A stretch of DNA of 64,000 nt from Acerihabitans arboris (lineage in GTDB: Bacteria; Pseudomonadota; Gammaproteobacteria; Enterobacterales; Enterobacteriaceae). The stretch covers positions 62,001 through 126,000 of the forward strand of contig NZ_WUBS01000009.1 of the NCBI RefSeq assembly GCF_010131535.1. The letters run 5' to 3'. The notes below the pieces were generated by a model that worked only from the letters and a program-made list of their open reading frames with translations, did no database searches and was not told where the DNA came from. The translations under genes were made by a program, and so were the position numbers. This document shows, piece after piece, positions 55,634 through 64,000 of the stretch. How positions within the stretch are numbered: the first letter of the stretch is position 1; each line of letters starts with the position of its first letter.

Positions 55634-55806
55634 ATATCCTCAGCAGAAAAAGGCAAAATGAAGTGGACTGACTCTCCTTTCGGGGCCCGCGACGGCGAAG
55701 ATGGCTCCCCGCCCGGCGAAGGGCTGCGGCATCATAATGACCTTACTCGGCTGAAACAATGATTTAGATTAGCCTGGAGCGGTTTTTGTCTTTTTTTTCC
55801 CCGGCA

Positions 55807-55833
55807 TGAAAAAAGGGTGCGCCTGAGCGCACC
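55807..55833 (-). terminator. Intrinsic terminator of malM
   Basis: On the minus strand GGTGCGC-TCAG-GCGCACC (55833..55816) is followed by CTTTTTT. It ends the malK-lamB-malM transcript 37 bases after the malM stop. Confidence 0.88.
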
Positions 55834-55869
55834 AATGTTCTGCCAAATATCAGCAGTATCGGGATAACC

Positions 55870-56778
55870 TCACCCCTTGCCTTTTACACTGCTGATAAAT
55901 GTTTGCCGTGCCGATGACGACCCCAGCCGCTCCGCTTCGTTAAGCAGTTTAAGCGCCTTGTCGATATTGCCCTCGCGCACCGCTTGTTTAATGGCTTGAT
56001 TAAAATAGCGCTCGGTATCGGTAAGCATCGGCGCGGCCGGCGCGACAGCCGCCGGAGCCTGGGACGCCACCGGCGCGGCGTTGCCGACCACGACCGGCTG
56101 CGTTTCCGGGCCGGAGAAAATCTGGCCGATGGTAATATTGCCGCTCTTCTGTTCCGCCGCCACGTTTAACCTGAGGGCCCCGGTTTCGCTATGGCGGCCG
56201 ATGGGATCGGGAATATCAGGCACCGCGTTGCCTACCCCCTCGGCGTAGGCTTTGGCCGGATTGGACATGGTGGTGGTGGCCAGCAGATCCTGGCGGGTGG
56301 TGTAGATCAGCAGGTAAATTTGTTTTTGACCCAGGGCGGGGGTGAGCTTAAGCGTGCCCTCCAGCCGGTCCATCGACATGCCCCCCGGTTTTTCATAGGG
56401 AAAATAGCTGCTGGGGAAGAACGCCGCCGGATGCATTTGCTCATCCAGCACCAGCACGTTGGGGGCAAAGACCGACTGGCCTTTCGCCAGGCTGCTCAGG
56501 GTGACGGACAGCGATCCGCGGTTCGCCGGCAGGGTCACGGCGGCCACCGGCCCGGTGATGTCGCCCGCTTGGATCCGGGGCGAGGCGCCGTCGAGGATAA
56601 TTTCCTGTTTAACCGGCGGCATCAGCGTCTGCCAGGGCAACTGTCTCAGGGTGGACTGCGGTATCACCGGCGCTACCGACATATCTTGCGGATTGGTCTG
56701 GGTATCGGCCAGCGTGGCGGCCGGCAGGATGGCGCTCAGTGCGGCCATCAGGCACAGGGAAAGCATTTTTATTTTCAT
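55870..56778 (-). CDS. malM: Maltose operon periplasmic protein MalM
   Basis: 302 residues (E. coli MalM 306). Signal peptide MKIKMLSLCLMAALSAILPAATLA. The mature sequence has the MalM segments LRQLPWQTLMPPVKQEI, VAAVTLPANRGSLSVTLSSL, PNVLVLDEQMHPAAFFPSSY and a C-terminal FNQAIKQAVREGNIDKALKLL tetratricopeptide-like end. Its molecular role is unknown, though it belongs to the mal regulon. The lamB-malM gap carries an eight-bp inverted repeat (56806-56813 with 56834-56841). Confidence 0.93.
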   Translation of the reverse strand: MKIKMLSLCLMAALSAILPAATLADTQTNPQDMSVAPVIPQSTLRQLPWQTLMPPVKQEIILDGASPRIQAGDITGPVAAVTLPANRGSLSVTLSSLAKGQSVFAPNVLVLDEQMHPAAFFPSSYFPYEKPGGMSMDRLEGTLKLTPALGQKQIYLLIYTTRQDLLATTTMSNPAKAYAEGVGNAVPDIPDPIGRHSETGALRLNVAAEQKSGNITIGQIFSGPETQPVVVGNAAPVASQAPAAVAPAAPMLTDTERYFNQAIKQAVREGNIDKALKLLNEAERLGSSSARQTFISSVKGKG

Positions 56779-56884
56779 TATTGTCGCCTTATCAGCGTGA
56801 CGAGCGGCGGGCCGGCGCCGGGCAAGTAGCGCAGGCCCGCCAGGTGCTTATACAGCGCGACCCGTCAACAGGCCGCGCCGGGGG

Positions 56885-58213
<1,329 letters not shown>

Positions 58214-59323
58214 TTATACGCCCGGTTCCTGGTGTAACCGTCGGCAGGCGCTGCCATCCTCACGGAATAAATGGCAACGCTGGGGCGGCAGGCCGATAGC
58301 GAATAGGGCACCCTCGTTGACCAACACCACATCATTCTGGCGATAGACCAGATTGAGGCGGATGGAGGGAATTTGAATATGGATCAGGGTTTCATACCCC
58401 AGTTGCTCTACTACCTGCACCACGCCCTCCAGGACGACATCGGCGATATTGCCGGCCAGCAAATGCTCAGGACGGATGCCCAGCGACATATTGGCGCCGA
58501 CCTCCACCCGGCTGCTCTCCACCGGCAGCCACACCTTCCGCCCGTTGGGCAGCCCGACCTGTACCTGGTCGATGGCGATGGCGGTCACTTTTACCGGCAG
58601 GAAATTCATCTTGGGCGAGCCGATAAACCCGGCGACAAAACGATTGGCCGGGTAGTGATACAGTTCCAGCGGTTTGCCGAACTGCGCAATGCGACCGCCG
58701 TCGAGCACCACGATCTTGTCCGCCAGCGTCATCGCCTCGGTCTGGTCATGGGTGACGTAAATCATGGTGCGCCGCAGACGCTGGTGCAGGCGCGAAATCT
58801 CGATGCGCATCTGCACCCGCAGCGCGGCGTCCAGGTTCGACAGCGGCTCGTCGAGCAGGAACACCTGCGGTTCCGCCACCAGGGTACGGCCGATGGCGAC
58901 CCGCTGGCGCTGCCCGCCGGACAACGCCTTGGGGCGGCGTTCCAGCAGATGGCCGAGCTGGAGAATATCCGCCACCTGGTTCACCCGGAGGTTGATTTCC
59001 TCTTTTTTGACCCGGGCCAGCTTCAGGCCGAAGGACATATTGCCCGCCACCGTCAGGTGCGGATAAAGCGCATAGGACTGGAAAACCATGCCGACCCCCC
59101 GTTCTGCGGGCGGCACCTCGTTCATCCGGCGATCGTCGATTTTCAGCTCGCCGGAGGTAATGTCCTCCAGCCCGGCAATTATTCTCAGCAAGGTGGATTT
59201 GCCGCAGCCCGACGGGCCGACAAACACCACGAACTCTCCTTCGCCGATATCCAGGTTGATATCGCTGAAAATCACGTGGTCACCGTAGCTTTTGCCGATA
59301 TTGCGCAGCGTCACGCTTGCCAT
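58214..59323 (-). CDS. malK: Maltose/maltodextrin ABC transporter ATPase MalK
   Basis: 369 residues from ATG 59323 (E. coli 371); the frame is open far upstream but without homology. ABC domain: Walker [18 protein letters not shown]-loop [20 protein letters not shown], signature [16 protein letters not shown], Walker [16 protein letters not shown], switch THDQTEAM. The C-terminal regulatory domain (about 235-369) contains [12 protein letters not shown] and LGIRPEHLL, which bind MalT and EIIAGlc in E. coli. It heads the leftward malK-lamB-malM operon. Confidence 0.95.
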   Translation of the reverse strand: MASVTLRNIGKSYGDHVIFSDINLDIGEGEFVVFVGPSGCGKSTLLRIIAGLEDITSGELKIDDRRMNEVPPAERGVGMVFQSYALYPHLTVAGNMSFGLKLARVKKEEINLRVNQVADILQLGHLLERRPKALSGGQRQRVAIGRTLVAEPQVFLLDEPLSNLDAALRVQMRIEISRLHQRLRRTMIYVTHDQTEAMTLADKIVVLDGGRIAQFGKPLELYHYPANRFVAGFIGSPKMNFLPVKVTAIAIDQVQVGLPNGRKVWLPVESSRVEVGANMSLGIRPEHLLAGNIADVVLEGVVQVVEQLGYETLIHIQIPSIRLNLVYRQNDVVLVNEGALFAIGLPPQRCHLFREDGSACRRLHQEPGV

Positions 59324-59787
59324 AGGCCCTGGTTCCTGCCTCTCTTTGCCCCGCCGCCCGCCGCCCGGCGGTGCGGCGGCAGGTTGACATCTAGTGTCGG
59401 CAAGTGTGAGTGAAACGCGCGGGAGGGAAATCCTCCGGGGGCGGCTTTTTTCAAGGGGGAGACGGCGGGATGACGTTGCTGAGCAATTGACGGCCATGGC
59501 GGCGGCGAGCCGGTAAAAGCGTGACGGTTGCCGCAAGTATCCAGCATGCTTTTTGTGGCTTGCCGCGCAAATTGCCCATGGAGTGTTAATGCGGTCACAG
59601 CGGGGGACCCAGGGGCGTAGGGCGGGGGAGGATGAGCGTGGCAAAAGTTATGCGCACTATGTCCAGATTGTCGATTCATCACGGTTTTCCGCGCGCCCGG
59701 ACGCCGCCGGCCTGGTTACAGGTCCGGTTCCTGTCGGGGACTCGCTTTCCGCGCCTGCGGGACATCGCCACATGTAAGGATGGAACT
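59324..59787. promoter_or_regulatory. Divergent malK-malE control region
   Basis: About 460 bases. TGTTA-ATGCGG-TCACA (59584-59599) is one mismatch from the CRP core TGTGA-N6-TCACA. MalT-box-like decamers (consensus GGGGAKGAGG) occur at 59456 (GGGGAGACGG), 59466 (CGGGATGACG) and 59628 (GAGGATGAGC), each with 8 of 10 matches. This matches the known E. coli architecture of MalT and CRP sites between malK and malE. An inverted repeat GGAGG..CCTCC lies near 59422-59436. Confidence 0.55.
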
Positions 59788-60981
59788 ATGGCTAGCATCA
59801 CATGCGCTCTTTGTACCCTGACGCTGTCGGCCGTAATCTCGGCGATGGCCTGCTCGCCGGCCTTGGCCAAAATAGAGGAAGGTCGGCTGCTTATCTGGAT
59901 CAACGGCGATAAGAGCTACAACGGCCTGGCTGAAGTCGGCAAGAAGTTTGCACAGGATACCGGCATTAAGGTGAGCGTAGAGCATCCCGATAAGCTGGAG
60001 GAGAAGTATCCCCAGGTGGCGGCGACCGGCGATGGACCGGACATTATTTTATGGGCGCACGACAGGTTTGGCGGTTACGCCCAGTCCGGCCTGCTGGCGG
60101 AGGTCACCCCGGACCAGGCGTTCCAGGATAAGCTGTTTCCTTTTACCTGGGACGCGGTGCGCTACGACGGCAAGTTGATCGGTTATCCCATCGCGGTGGA
60201 ATCCCTGTCGCTGATTTACAACAAAGACCTGATCGGCGCGCCGCCGAAAACCTGGGAAGAGATCCCGGCGCTTGACACCCAGCTGCGCGCCAAGGGTAAA
60301 AGCGCCATTATGTGGAACCTGCAGGAACCCTACTTTACCTGGCCGATTATCGCCGCCGCCGGCGGTTACGCCTTTAAGGCGGAAAACGGCGGCTACAACA
60401 CCCAGGATGTCGGGGTGAACAACGCCGGCTCCCGCGCCGGGCTGCAGTTTATCGTCGATCTGATCAAGAACGGGCACATCAGCGCCGACACCGATTATTC
60501 CGTTTCGGACGCCGCCTTTAACCGGGGACAAACCGCCATGACCATCGACGGACCCTGGGCCTGGGGCAATCTGGAAAAAAGCGGCGTCCACTACGGCGTG
60601 GCGGCATTGCCCACCTTCCGGGGCCAGCCCTCTAAACCCTTTGTCGGCGTGCTCAGCGCCGGGATTAATGCCGCCAGCCCCAATAAGGAACTGGCGAAAG
60701 AGTTCCTGGAAAACTATCTGCTGACCCAGGACGGTCTGGGCGCCATGAATAAAGACAAGCCGCTCGGCGCGGTGGCGCTGAAAAGTTATCAGGCCGGACT
60801 GGCCAGGGATCCGCGTATCGCCGCCACTATGGATAATGCGCAAAGGGGCGAGATCATGCCGAATATTCCGCAGATGAGCGCTTTTTGGTATGCCGAGCGC
60901 AGCGCGGTGGTCAACGCCATCAACGGTAAACAAAGCGTGCAGGACGCGCTGGACGGGGTAAAGGCGCGCATCATCAAATGA
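59788..60981 (+). CDS. malE: Maltose-binding periplasmic protein MalE
   Basis: 397 residues (E. coli 396) from ATG 59788, SD AAGGA; the frame is open back to 59632 without homology. Signal peptide to about residue 27 (SPALA), then [79 protein letters not shown] and [20 protein letters not shown], collinear with E. coli MalE. Maltodextrin-contacting Trp and Asp residues are retained. Confidence 0.95.
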   Translation: MASITCALCTLTLSAVISAMACSPALAKIEEGRLLIWINGDKSYNGLAEVGKKFAQDTGIKVSVEHPDKLEEKYPQVAATGDGPDIILWAHDRFGGYAQSGLLAEVTPDQAFQDKLFPFTWDAVRYDGKLIGYPIAVESLSLIYNKDLIGAPPKTWEEIPALDTQLRAKGKSAIMWNLQEPYFTWPIIAAAGGYAFKAENGGYNTQDVGVNNAGSRAGLQFIVDLIKNGHISADTDYSVSDAAFNRGQTAMTIDGPWAWGNLEKSGVHYGVAALPTFRGQPSKPFVGVLSAGINAASPNKELAKEFLENYLLTQDGLGAMNKDKPLGAVALKSYQAGLARDPRIAATMDNAQRGEIMPNIPQMSAFWYAERSAVVNAINGKQSVQDALDGVKARIIK

Positions 60982-61024
60982 CCCGTCGGCCCGGGGCCGT
61001 GCCTGGAGTCGGGTTATCTCCCGC

Positions 61025-61077
61025 CGTCACGGCGCGTGCGGGCCATTGGCTGGTCAACCGTCGTCACGGCGCGTGCG
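61025..61077. repeat. Tandem duplication in the malE-malF spacer
   Basis: CGTCACGGCGCGTGCG occurs at 61025 and 61062, 37 bases apart, and the following bases are partly similar (GGGCCATTGGCTGGTCA versus GAGCAATCAGGTTGTCA). It lies 44 bases after the malE stop, where enterobacteria usually have palindromic elements controlling malE/malF stoichiometry. Confidence 0.7.
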
Positions 61078-61114
61078 AGCAATCAGGTTGTCATTCGCCG
61101 TTATAGGAAGGGTT

Positions 61115-62686
61115 ATGTCAAAACTTGGCTCAGCTCCCCTGTCCCGCAGGTCCGCGCGCCGGTGGCGCCATCGGTACGTGAAGTGGCCGATGGTGGTTTT
61201 TTGCGCCCTGGCCATCGCCTGGATGGTGATACCGATGTATGCCCGGGGCGAATATCTGTTCGCCATGCTGACGCTTATCCTGGCCGGCGCCTGGCTGGCC
61301 ATCTTCGCCAACGCCGGGGCGTATGCCTGGCGCTATGTTTATCCCGGCCTGGCGGGCGTCGGGCTGTTTGTGCTGTTTCCGTTGGCCTGCACCATCGGTA
61401 TCGCGTTTACCAACTACGGCAGCGTGCATCAGCTGACCTTTGACCGCGCGCAATCGGTGTTGCTGGAACGGCAATTACAGTCCGGCAAATCCTACGGCTT
61501 CAGCCTGTATGGCCAGGATGACGCGTGGCGGCTGGCATTGACCGATGACGTGAACGGCGGGCTTTGGGTCTCGCCGGTGTTCACGGCGGACGACGGCCGG
61601 GAGCGGACGTTGGTTATGCAAGCGAGCGACGCGCCGCCAGCGGGGGCGCGGGGTACGCTCAGGGCGGTCACGCGGCATCGCCAGGCGCTGGGGCGGCTGA
61701 CGCTGCAACTGCCCGACGGCGCGCGGCTGCGCATCAGCTCGTTACGGCAGTTTTCCAGCCTGCGGCCGCTGTATGTCCTGGGCGAGCGGGATAGCCTGAC
61801 CGACAGCCATAGCGGGAAAGAATACCGGCCCAACCCGGCCACGGGTTTTTACCAGGCGGTGAATGCCGAAGGACGTTTTGTCGACGGCCAGCTCAGCCCC
61901 GGGTATACCGTGCCGGTGGGCTGGAAAAATTTCATGCGCGTAGTGCAGGACCAGGGGATCCAGAAACCTTTCCTGGCGATATTCGTCTGGACCATCGTGT
62001 TTTCGTTGCTAACCGTGGTCCTGACCGTGGCCATCGGCATGGTATTGGCCTGCGTGGTGCAATGGGAGGCGCTGAGGGGCCGCGCCCTGTACCGGCTGTT
62101 GCTGATTTTACCTTATGCCGTGCCGTCGTTCATCTCGATACTGATTTTCAAGGGGTTGTTTAACCAGAGTTTCGGCGAAATCAACCTGATGCTTAACGCC
62201 CTGTTCGGCATCAGGCCCAGTTGGTTCCAGGCCCCGCTGCTGGCCCGGCTGATGCTGGTGGTGGTGAACGCCTGGCTCGGTTATCCCTATATGATGATTT
62301 TATGCATGGGGCTGCTGAAATCCATCCCCGATGATTTATACGAGGCCTCGGCCATGGACGGCGCCGGGCCGTTGCAGAATTTCTTTGGTATTACGCTGCC
62401 GCTGCTGATTAAGCCGCTGACGCCGCTGATTATTGCCAGCTTTGCGTTTAATTTTAATAACTTTGTGCTGATCCAGCTGTTGACCAACGGCGGACCGGAC
62501 CGCATCGGCACCACCACGCCGGCGGGTTATACCGATTTGCTGGTGAGTTATACCTACCGTATCGCCTTCGAAGGCGGCGGCGGGCAGGATTTTGGCCTGG
62601 CCGCCGCCATTGCCACCATCATCTTCCTGCTGGTGGGCGGGCTGGCGATACTGAACCTGAAAGCAACACGTTTGACGTTTGATTAA
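61115..62686 (+). CDS. malF: Maltose ABC transporter permease MalF
   Basis: 523 residues (E. coli 514) from ATG 61115, SD GGAAGGG. Eight membrane helices with the large periplasmic P2 domain between helices 3 and 4 (about 100-280), as in E. coli. Conserved YVYPGLAGVGLFVLFPLACT, NFMRVVQDQGIQKPFLAIFV, the coupling loop YEASAMDGAGPLQNFFGITL and FNNFVLIQLLTNGGPDRIGT. The P2 domain is the least conserved part. Confidence 0.95.
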   Translation: MSKLGSAPLSRRSARRWRHRYVKWPMVVFCALAIAWMVIPMYARGEYLFAMLTLILAGAWLAIFANAGAYAWRYVYPGLAGVGLFVLFPLACTIGIAFTNYGSVHQLTFDRAQSVLLERQLQSGKSYGFSLYGQDDAWRLALTDDVNGGLWVSPVFTADDGRERTLVMQASDAPPAGARGTLRAVTRHRQALGRLTLQLPDGARLRISSLRQFSSLRPLYVLGERDSLTDSHSGKEYRPNPATGFYQAVNAEGRFVDGQLSPGYTVPVGWKNFMRVVQDQGIQKPFLAIFVWTIVFSLLTVVLTVAIGMVLACVVQWEALRGRALYRLLLILPYAVPSFISILIFKGLFNQSFGEINLMLNALFGIRPSWFQAPLLARLMLVVVNAWLGYPYMMILCMGLLKSIPDDLYEASAMDGAGPLQNFFGITLPLLIKPLTPLIIASFAFNFNNFVLIQLLTNGGPDRIGTTTPAGYTDLLVSYTYRIAFEGGGGQDFGLAAAIATIIFLLVGGLAILNLKATRLTFD

Positions 62687-62698
62687 GGAGGTCCGCCG

Positions 62699-63589
62699 GT
62701 GGCCATAGTTCAATCATCCTCGCGCTTTCTGCGCCTGGCGGCGACGCATGTATTACTGCTGGGTTTTATCGCCATGATCCTGTTCCCGCTGCTGATGGTG
62801 CTGGCGATTTCGCTGCGTATCGGCAACTTTGCCACCGGCAGCCTGATCCCCGGGCAGATTTCCCTCGAGCACTGGCGGCTGGCGCTGGGACTGAGCGTGC
62901 GGCACGCGGACGGCGGCATCACGCCGCCGCCGTTTCCGGTGCTGCTGTGGTTATGGAATTCGGTCAAGGTGGCGTCGGTTACCGCCGTGGGCATCGTGGC
63001 GCTGTCCACCACCTGCGCCTACGCTTTCGCCCGCATGCGGTTTCGCGGTAAAAGCCCCTTGCTCAAGGGCATGCTGATTTTCCAGATGTTCCCGGCGGTG
63101 CTGTCGCTGGTGGCGCTGTATGTACTGTTTGATCGGCTTGGGCAGTACCTGCCGTTTCTCGGTCTTAATACCCACGGCGGGGTGATATTCGCCTATCTTG
63201 GCGGCATCACGCTGCACGTGTGGACCATCAAGGGCTATTTCGACACCATCGAGGGATCGCTGGAGGAGGCGGCCGCCCTGGACGGCGCCACGCCCTGGCA
63301 GTCGTTCCGGCTGGTACTGCTGCCGCTGTCGGTACCGATCCTGGCGGTGGTGTTCGTGCTGTCGTTTATCGGCGCCATTACCGAGGTGCCGGTGGCGTCG
63401 CTGCTGCTGCGCGACGTGGACAACTTTACCCTGGCGGTGGGCATGCAGCAGTATCTCAATCCGCAAAACTATTTGTGGGGGGATTTTGCCGCCGCGGCGG
63501 TGCTGTCCGCCATACCTATTACCCTGCTGTTTTTGCTGGCCCAGCGCTGGCTGGTAAGCGGTCTTACCGCCGGGGGCCTGAAAGGTTAA
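62699..63589 (+). CDS. malG: Maltose ABC transporter permease MalG
   Basis: 296 residues, equal to E. coli MalG. The start is GTG 62699, five bases after a strong AAGGAGGTCC. Six helices; near-identical to E. coli in [40 protein letters not shown], the coupling loop [20 protein letters not shown] and [20 protein letters not shown]. The C-terminal tail GLTAGGLKG, which reaches into MalE's site in the transporter, is kept. Confidence 0.95.
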   Translation: MAIVQSSSRFLRLAATHVLLLGFIAMILFPLLMVLAISLRIGNFATGSLIPGQISLEHWRLALGLSVRHADGGITPPPFPVLLWLWNSVKVASVTAVGIVALSTTCAYAFARMRFRGKSPLLKGMLIFQMFPAVLSLVALYVLFDRLGQYLPFLGLNTHGGVIFAYLGGITLHVWTIKGYFDTIEGSLEEAAALDGATPWQSFRLVLLPLSVPILAVVFVLSFIGAITEVPVASLLLRDVDNFTLAVGMQQYLNPQNYLWGDFAAAAVLSAIPITLLFLLAQRWLVSGLTAGGLKG

Positions 63590-63634
63590 GCCACTGTTGT
63601 TGTAATTTGCGTATATGTCTGTGTCCTGTGTCTT

Positions 63635-63660
63635 TGGCGACGTAATGTCGCCATTTTTTT
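63635..63660 (+). terminator. Intrinsic terminator of malEFG
   Basis: TGGCGAC-GTAAT-GTCGCCA (63635-63653) is a seven-bp perfect stem followed by seven T. It lies 46 bases after the malG stop. Confidence 0.9.
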
Positions 63661-63714
63661 GCCTGATGGCCGGCGCGGCCCCTGGATCGGTTGTGCCGGA
63701 AACAATACCGGTCT

Positions 63715-64000
63715 TTAACGCAATTGACGGCGTCGGTTGATATCCCGCAGCAGCCGGTTAATCCCGGCATTATCAAATATCTCCTCCAGGCTTAGCGTCA
63801 GCTTGCGGCGCCAGTTCGGGTATTCATTGCCGGTGCCGGGCACGTTGACCGGCGCGGCGATATCCAGCCAATCCTCGGGTTGCAATCCCAATAACGTGCT
63901 GGCGCTATCGGCCAGATAGCGGTGTATGGCGCGGTTAAGCACCGGCGACATCGGCAGGGTATCAGCCAGTGGCGAGACCCGCCGCGGCAGGCAGCCGTGG
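63715..64000 (-). CDS. malQ: 4-alpha-glucanotransferase (amylomaltase) MalQ, C-terminal part
   Basis: The last about 95 codons of a gene that continues past the right edge. The end reads HRYLADSASTLLGLQPEDWL, APVNVPGTGNEYPNWRRKL and NRLLRDINRRRQLR, matching the E. coli MalQ C-terminus (GLQPEDWLDMAEPVN, NWRRKL, KLLKDLDRRR). The substrate-site NVPGT-x-x-E/Q-Y-x-NWR motif is intact. It faces malG convergently; in E. coli malQ is instead far away in malPQ. Confidence 0.9.
   Translation of the reverse strand, partial: HGCLPRRVSPLADTLPMSPVLNRAIHRYLADSASTLLGLQPEDWLDIAAPVNVPGTGNEYPNWRRKLTLSLEEIFDNAGINRLLRDINRRRQLR

Noticed and set aside
58373-59413. 346-codon frame antisense to malK
   Set aside because: Shadow of a definite ABC ATPase gene.

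Overview
The window reads as a high-GC (roughly 58-60 % by eye) enterobacterial chromosome. The mal, phn, pat/ydc, satP and mntP genes match their Escherichia coli counterparts in length, order and motifs, so the order Enterobacterales is well supported. A Sodalis/Pectobacterium-like relative is plausible, but no rRNA or marker gene fixes the genus. No tRNA, rRNA, CRISPR array, insertion sequence or prophage was recognised.

Layout, left to right. (1) 1-4.4 kb: an exported alpha/beta hydrolase in an operon with a heavy-metal-type two-component pair, then a LysR regulator. (2) 4.5-12.7 kb: small accessory genes. These are the manganese exporter mntP with two MntR-like palindromes upstream, an MFS exporter divergent from an AraC regulator, a broken epoxide hydrolase, an NmrA-like reductase divergent from an HxlR regulator, a VOC protein, a TauE/SafE permease and a LysR gene preceded by 36-bp tandem repeats. 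(3) 12.7-24 kb: a carbon-phosphorus lyase locus. phnFGHIJKLM plus a hexapeptide transferase run leftward, and phnCDE1E2 rightward, from a shared region with Pho-box-like sites. (4) 24-34 kb: a leftward operon under a ykkC (guanidine-I) riboswitch: ABC transporter, two DUF1989 proteins, a biotin-dependent urea/guanidine carboxylase and allophanate hydrolase. The riboswitch and DUF1989 genes indicate a guanidine nitrogen-salvage pathway rather than a simple urea pathway.

(5) 34-45 kb: an Hsp20 chaperone with a sigma-32-type promoter, a FlxA-like coiled-coil protein, an aldo/keto reductase, an AT-rich gene-free island with a strong terminator, a RibD-domain reductase, an exported amidohydrolase, an erythromycin-esterase-like protein, a beta-lactamase-fold lipoprotein, a GH13 alpha-glucosidase and a GH31 relic. 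(6) 45-55 kb: putrescine/polyamine uptake and degradation: LysR, an aldehyde dehydrogenase, ydcSTUV, patD, and patA with a sigma-54-like promoter and a hairpin over its Shine-Dalgarno sequence. Then satP. (7) 55.8-64 kb: the maltose regulon, malM-lamB-malK divergent from malEFG, with the 3' part of malQ at the right edge.

A common theme is scavenging of alternative nutrients: phosphonates for P, guanidine and putrescine for N, maltodextrins and acetate for C. Each system has its expected regulatory signature nearby (Pho box, riboswitch, sigma-54 promoter, CRP/MalT-like sites). The least explained pieces are the 36-bp repeats at 11.67 kb, the AT-rich repeat island at 36.7-37.3 kb, the inverted and direct repeats inside the guanidine operon, and the hexapeptide transferase that follows phnM with no phnN, phnO or phnP in the window.
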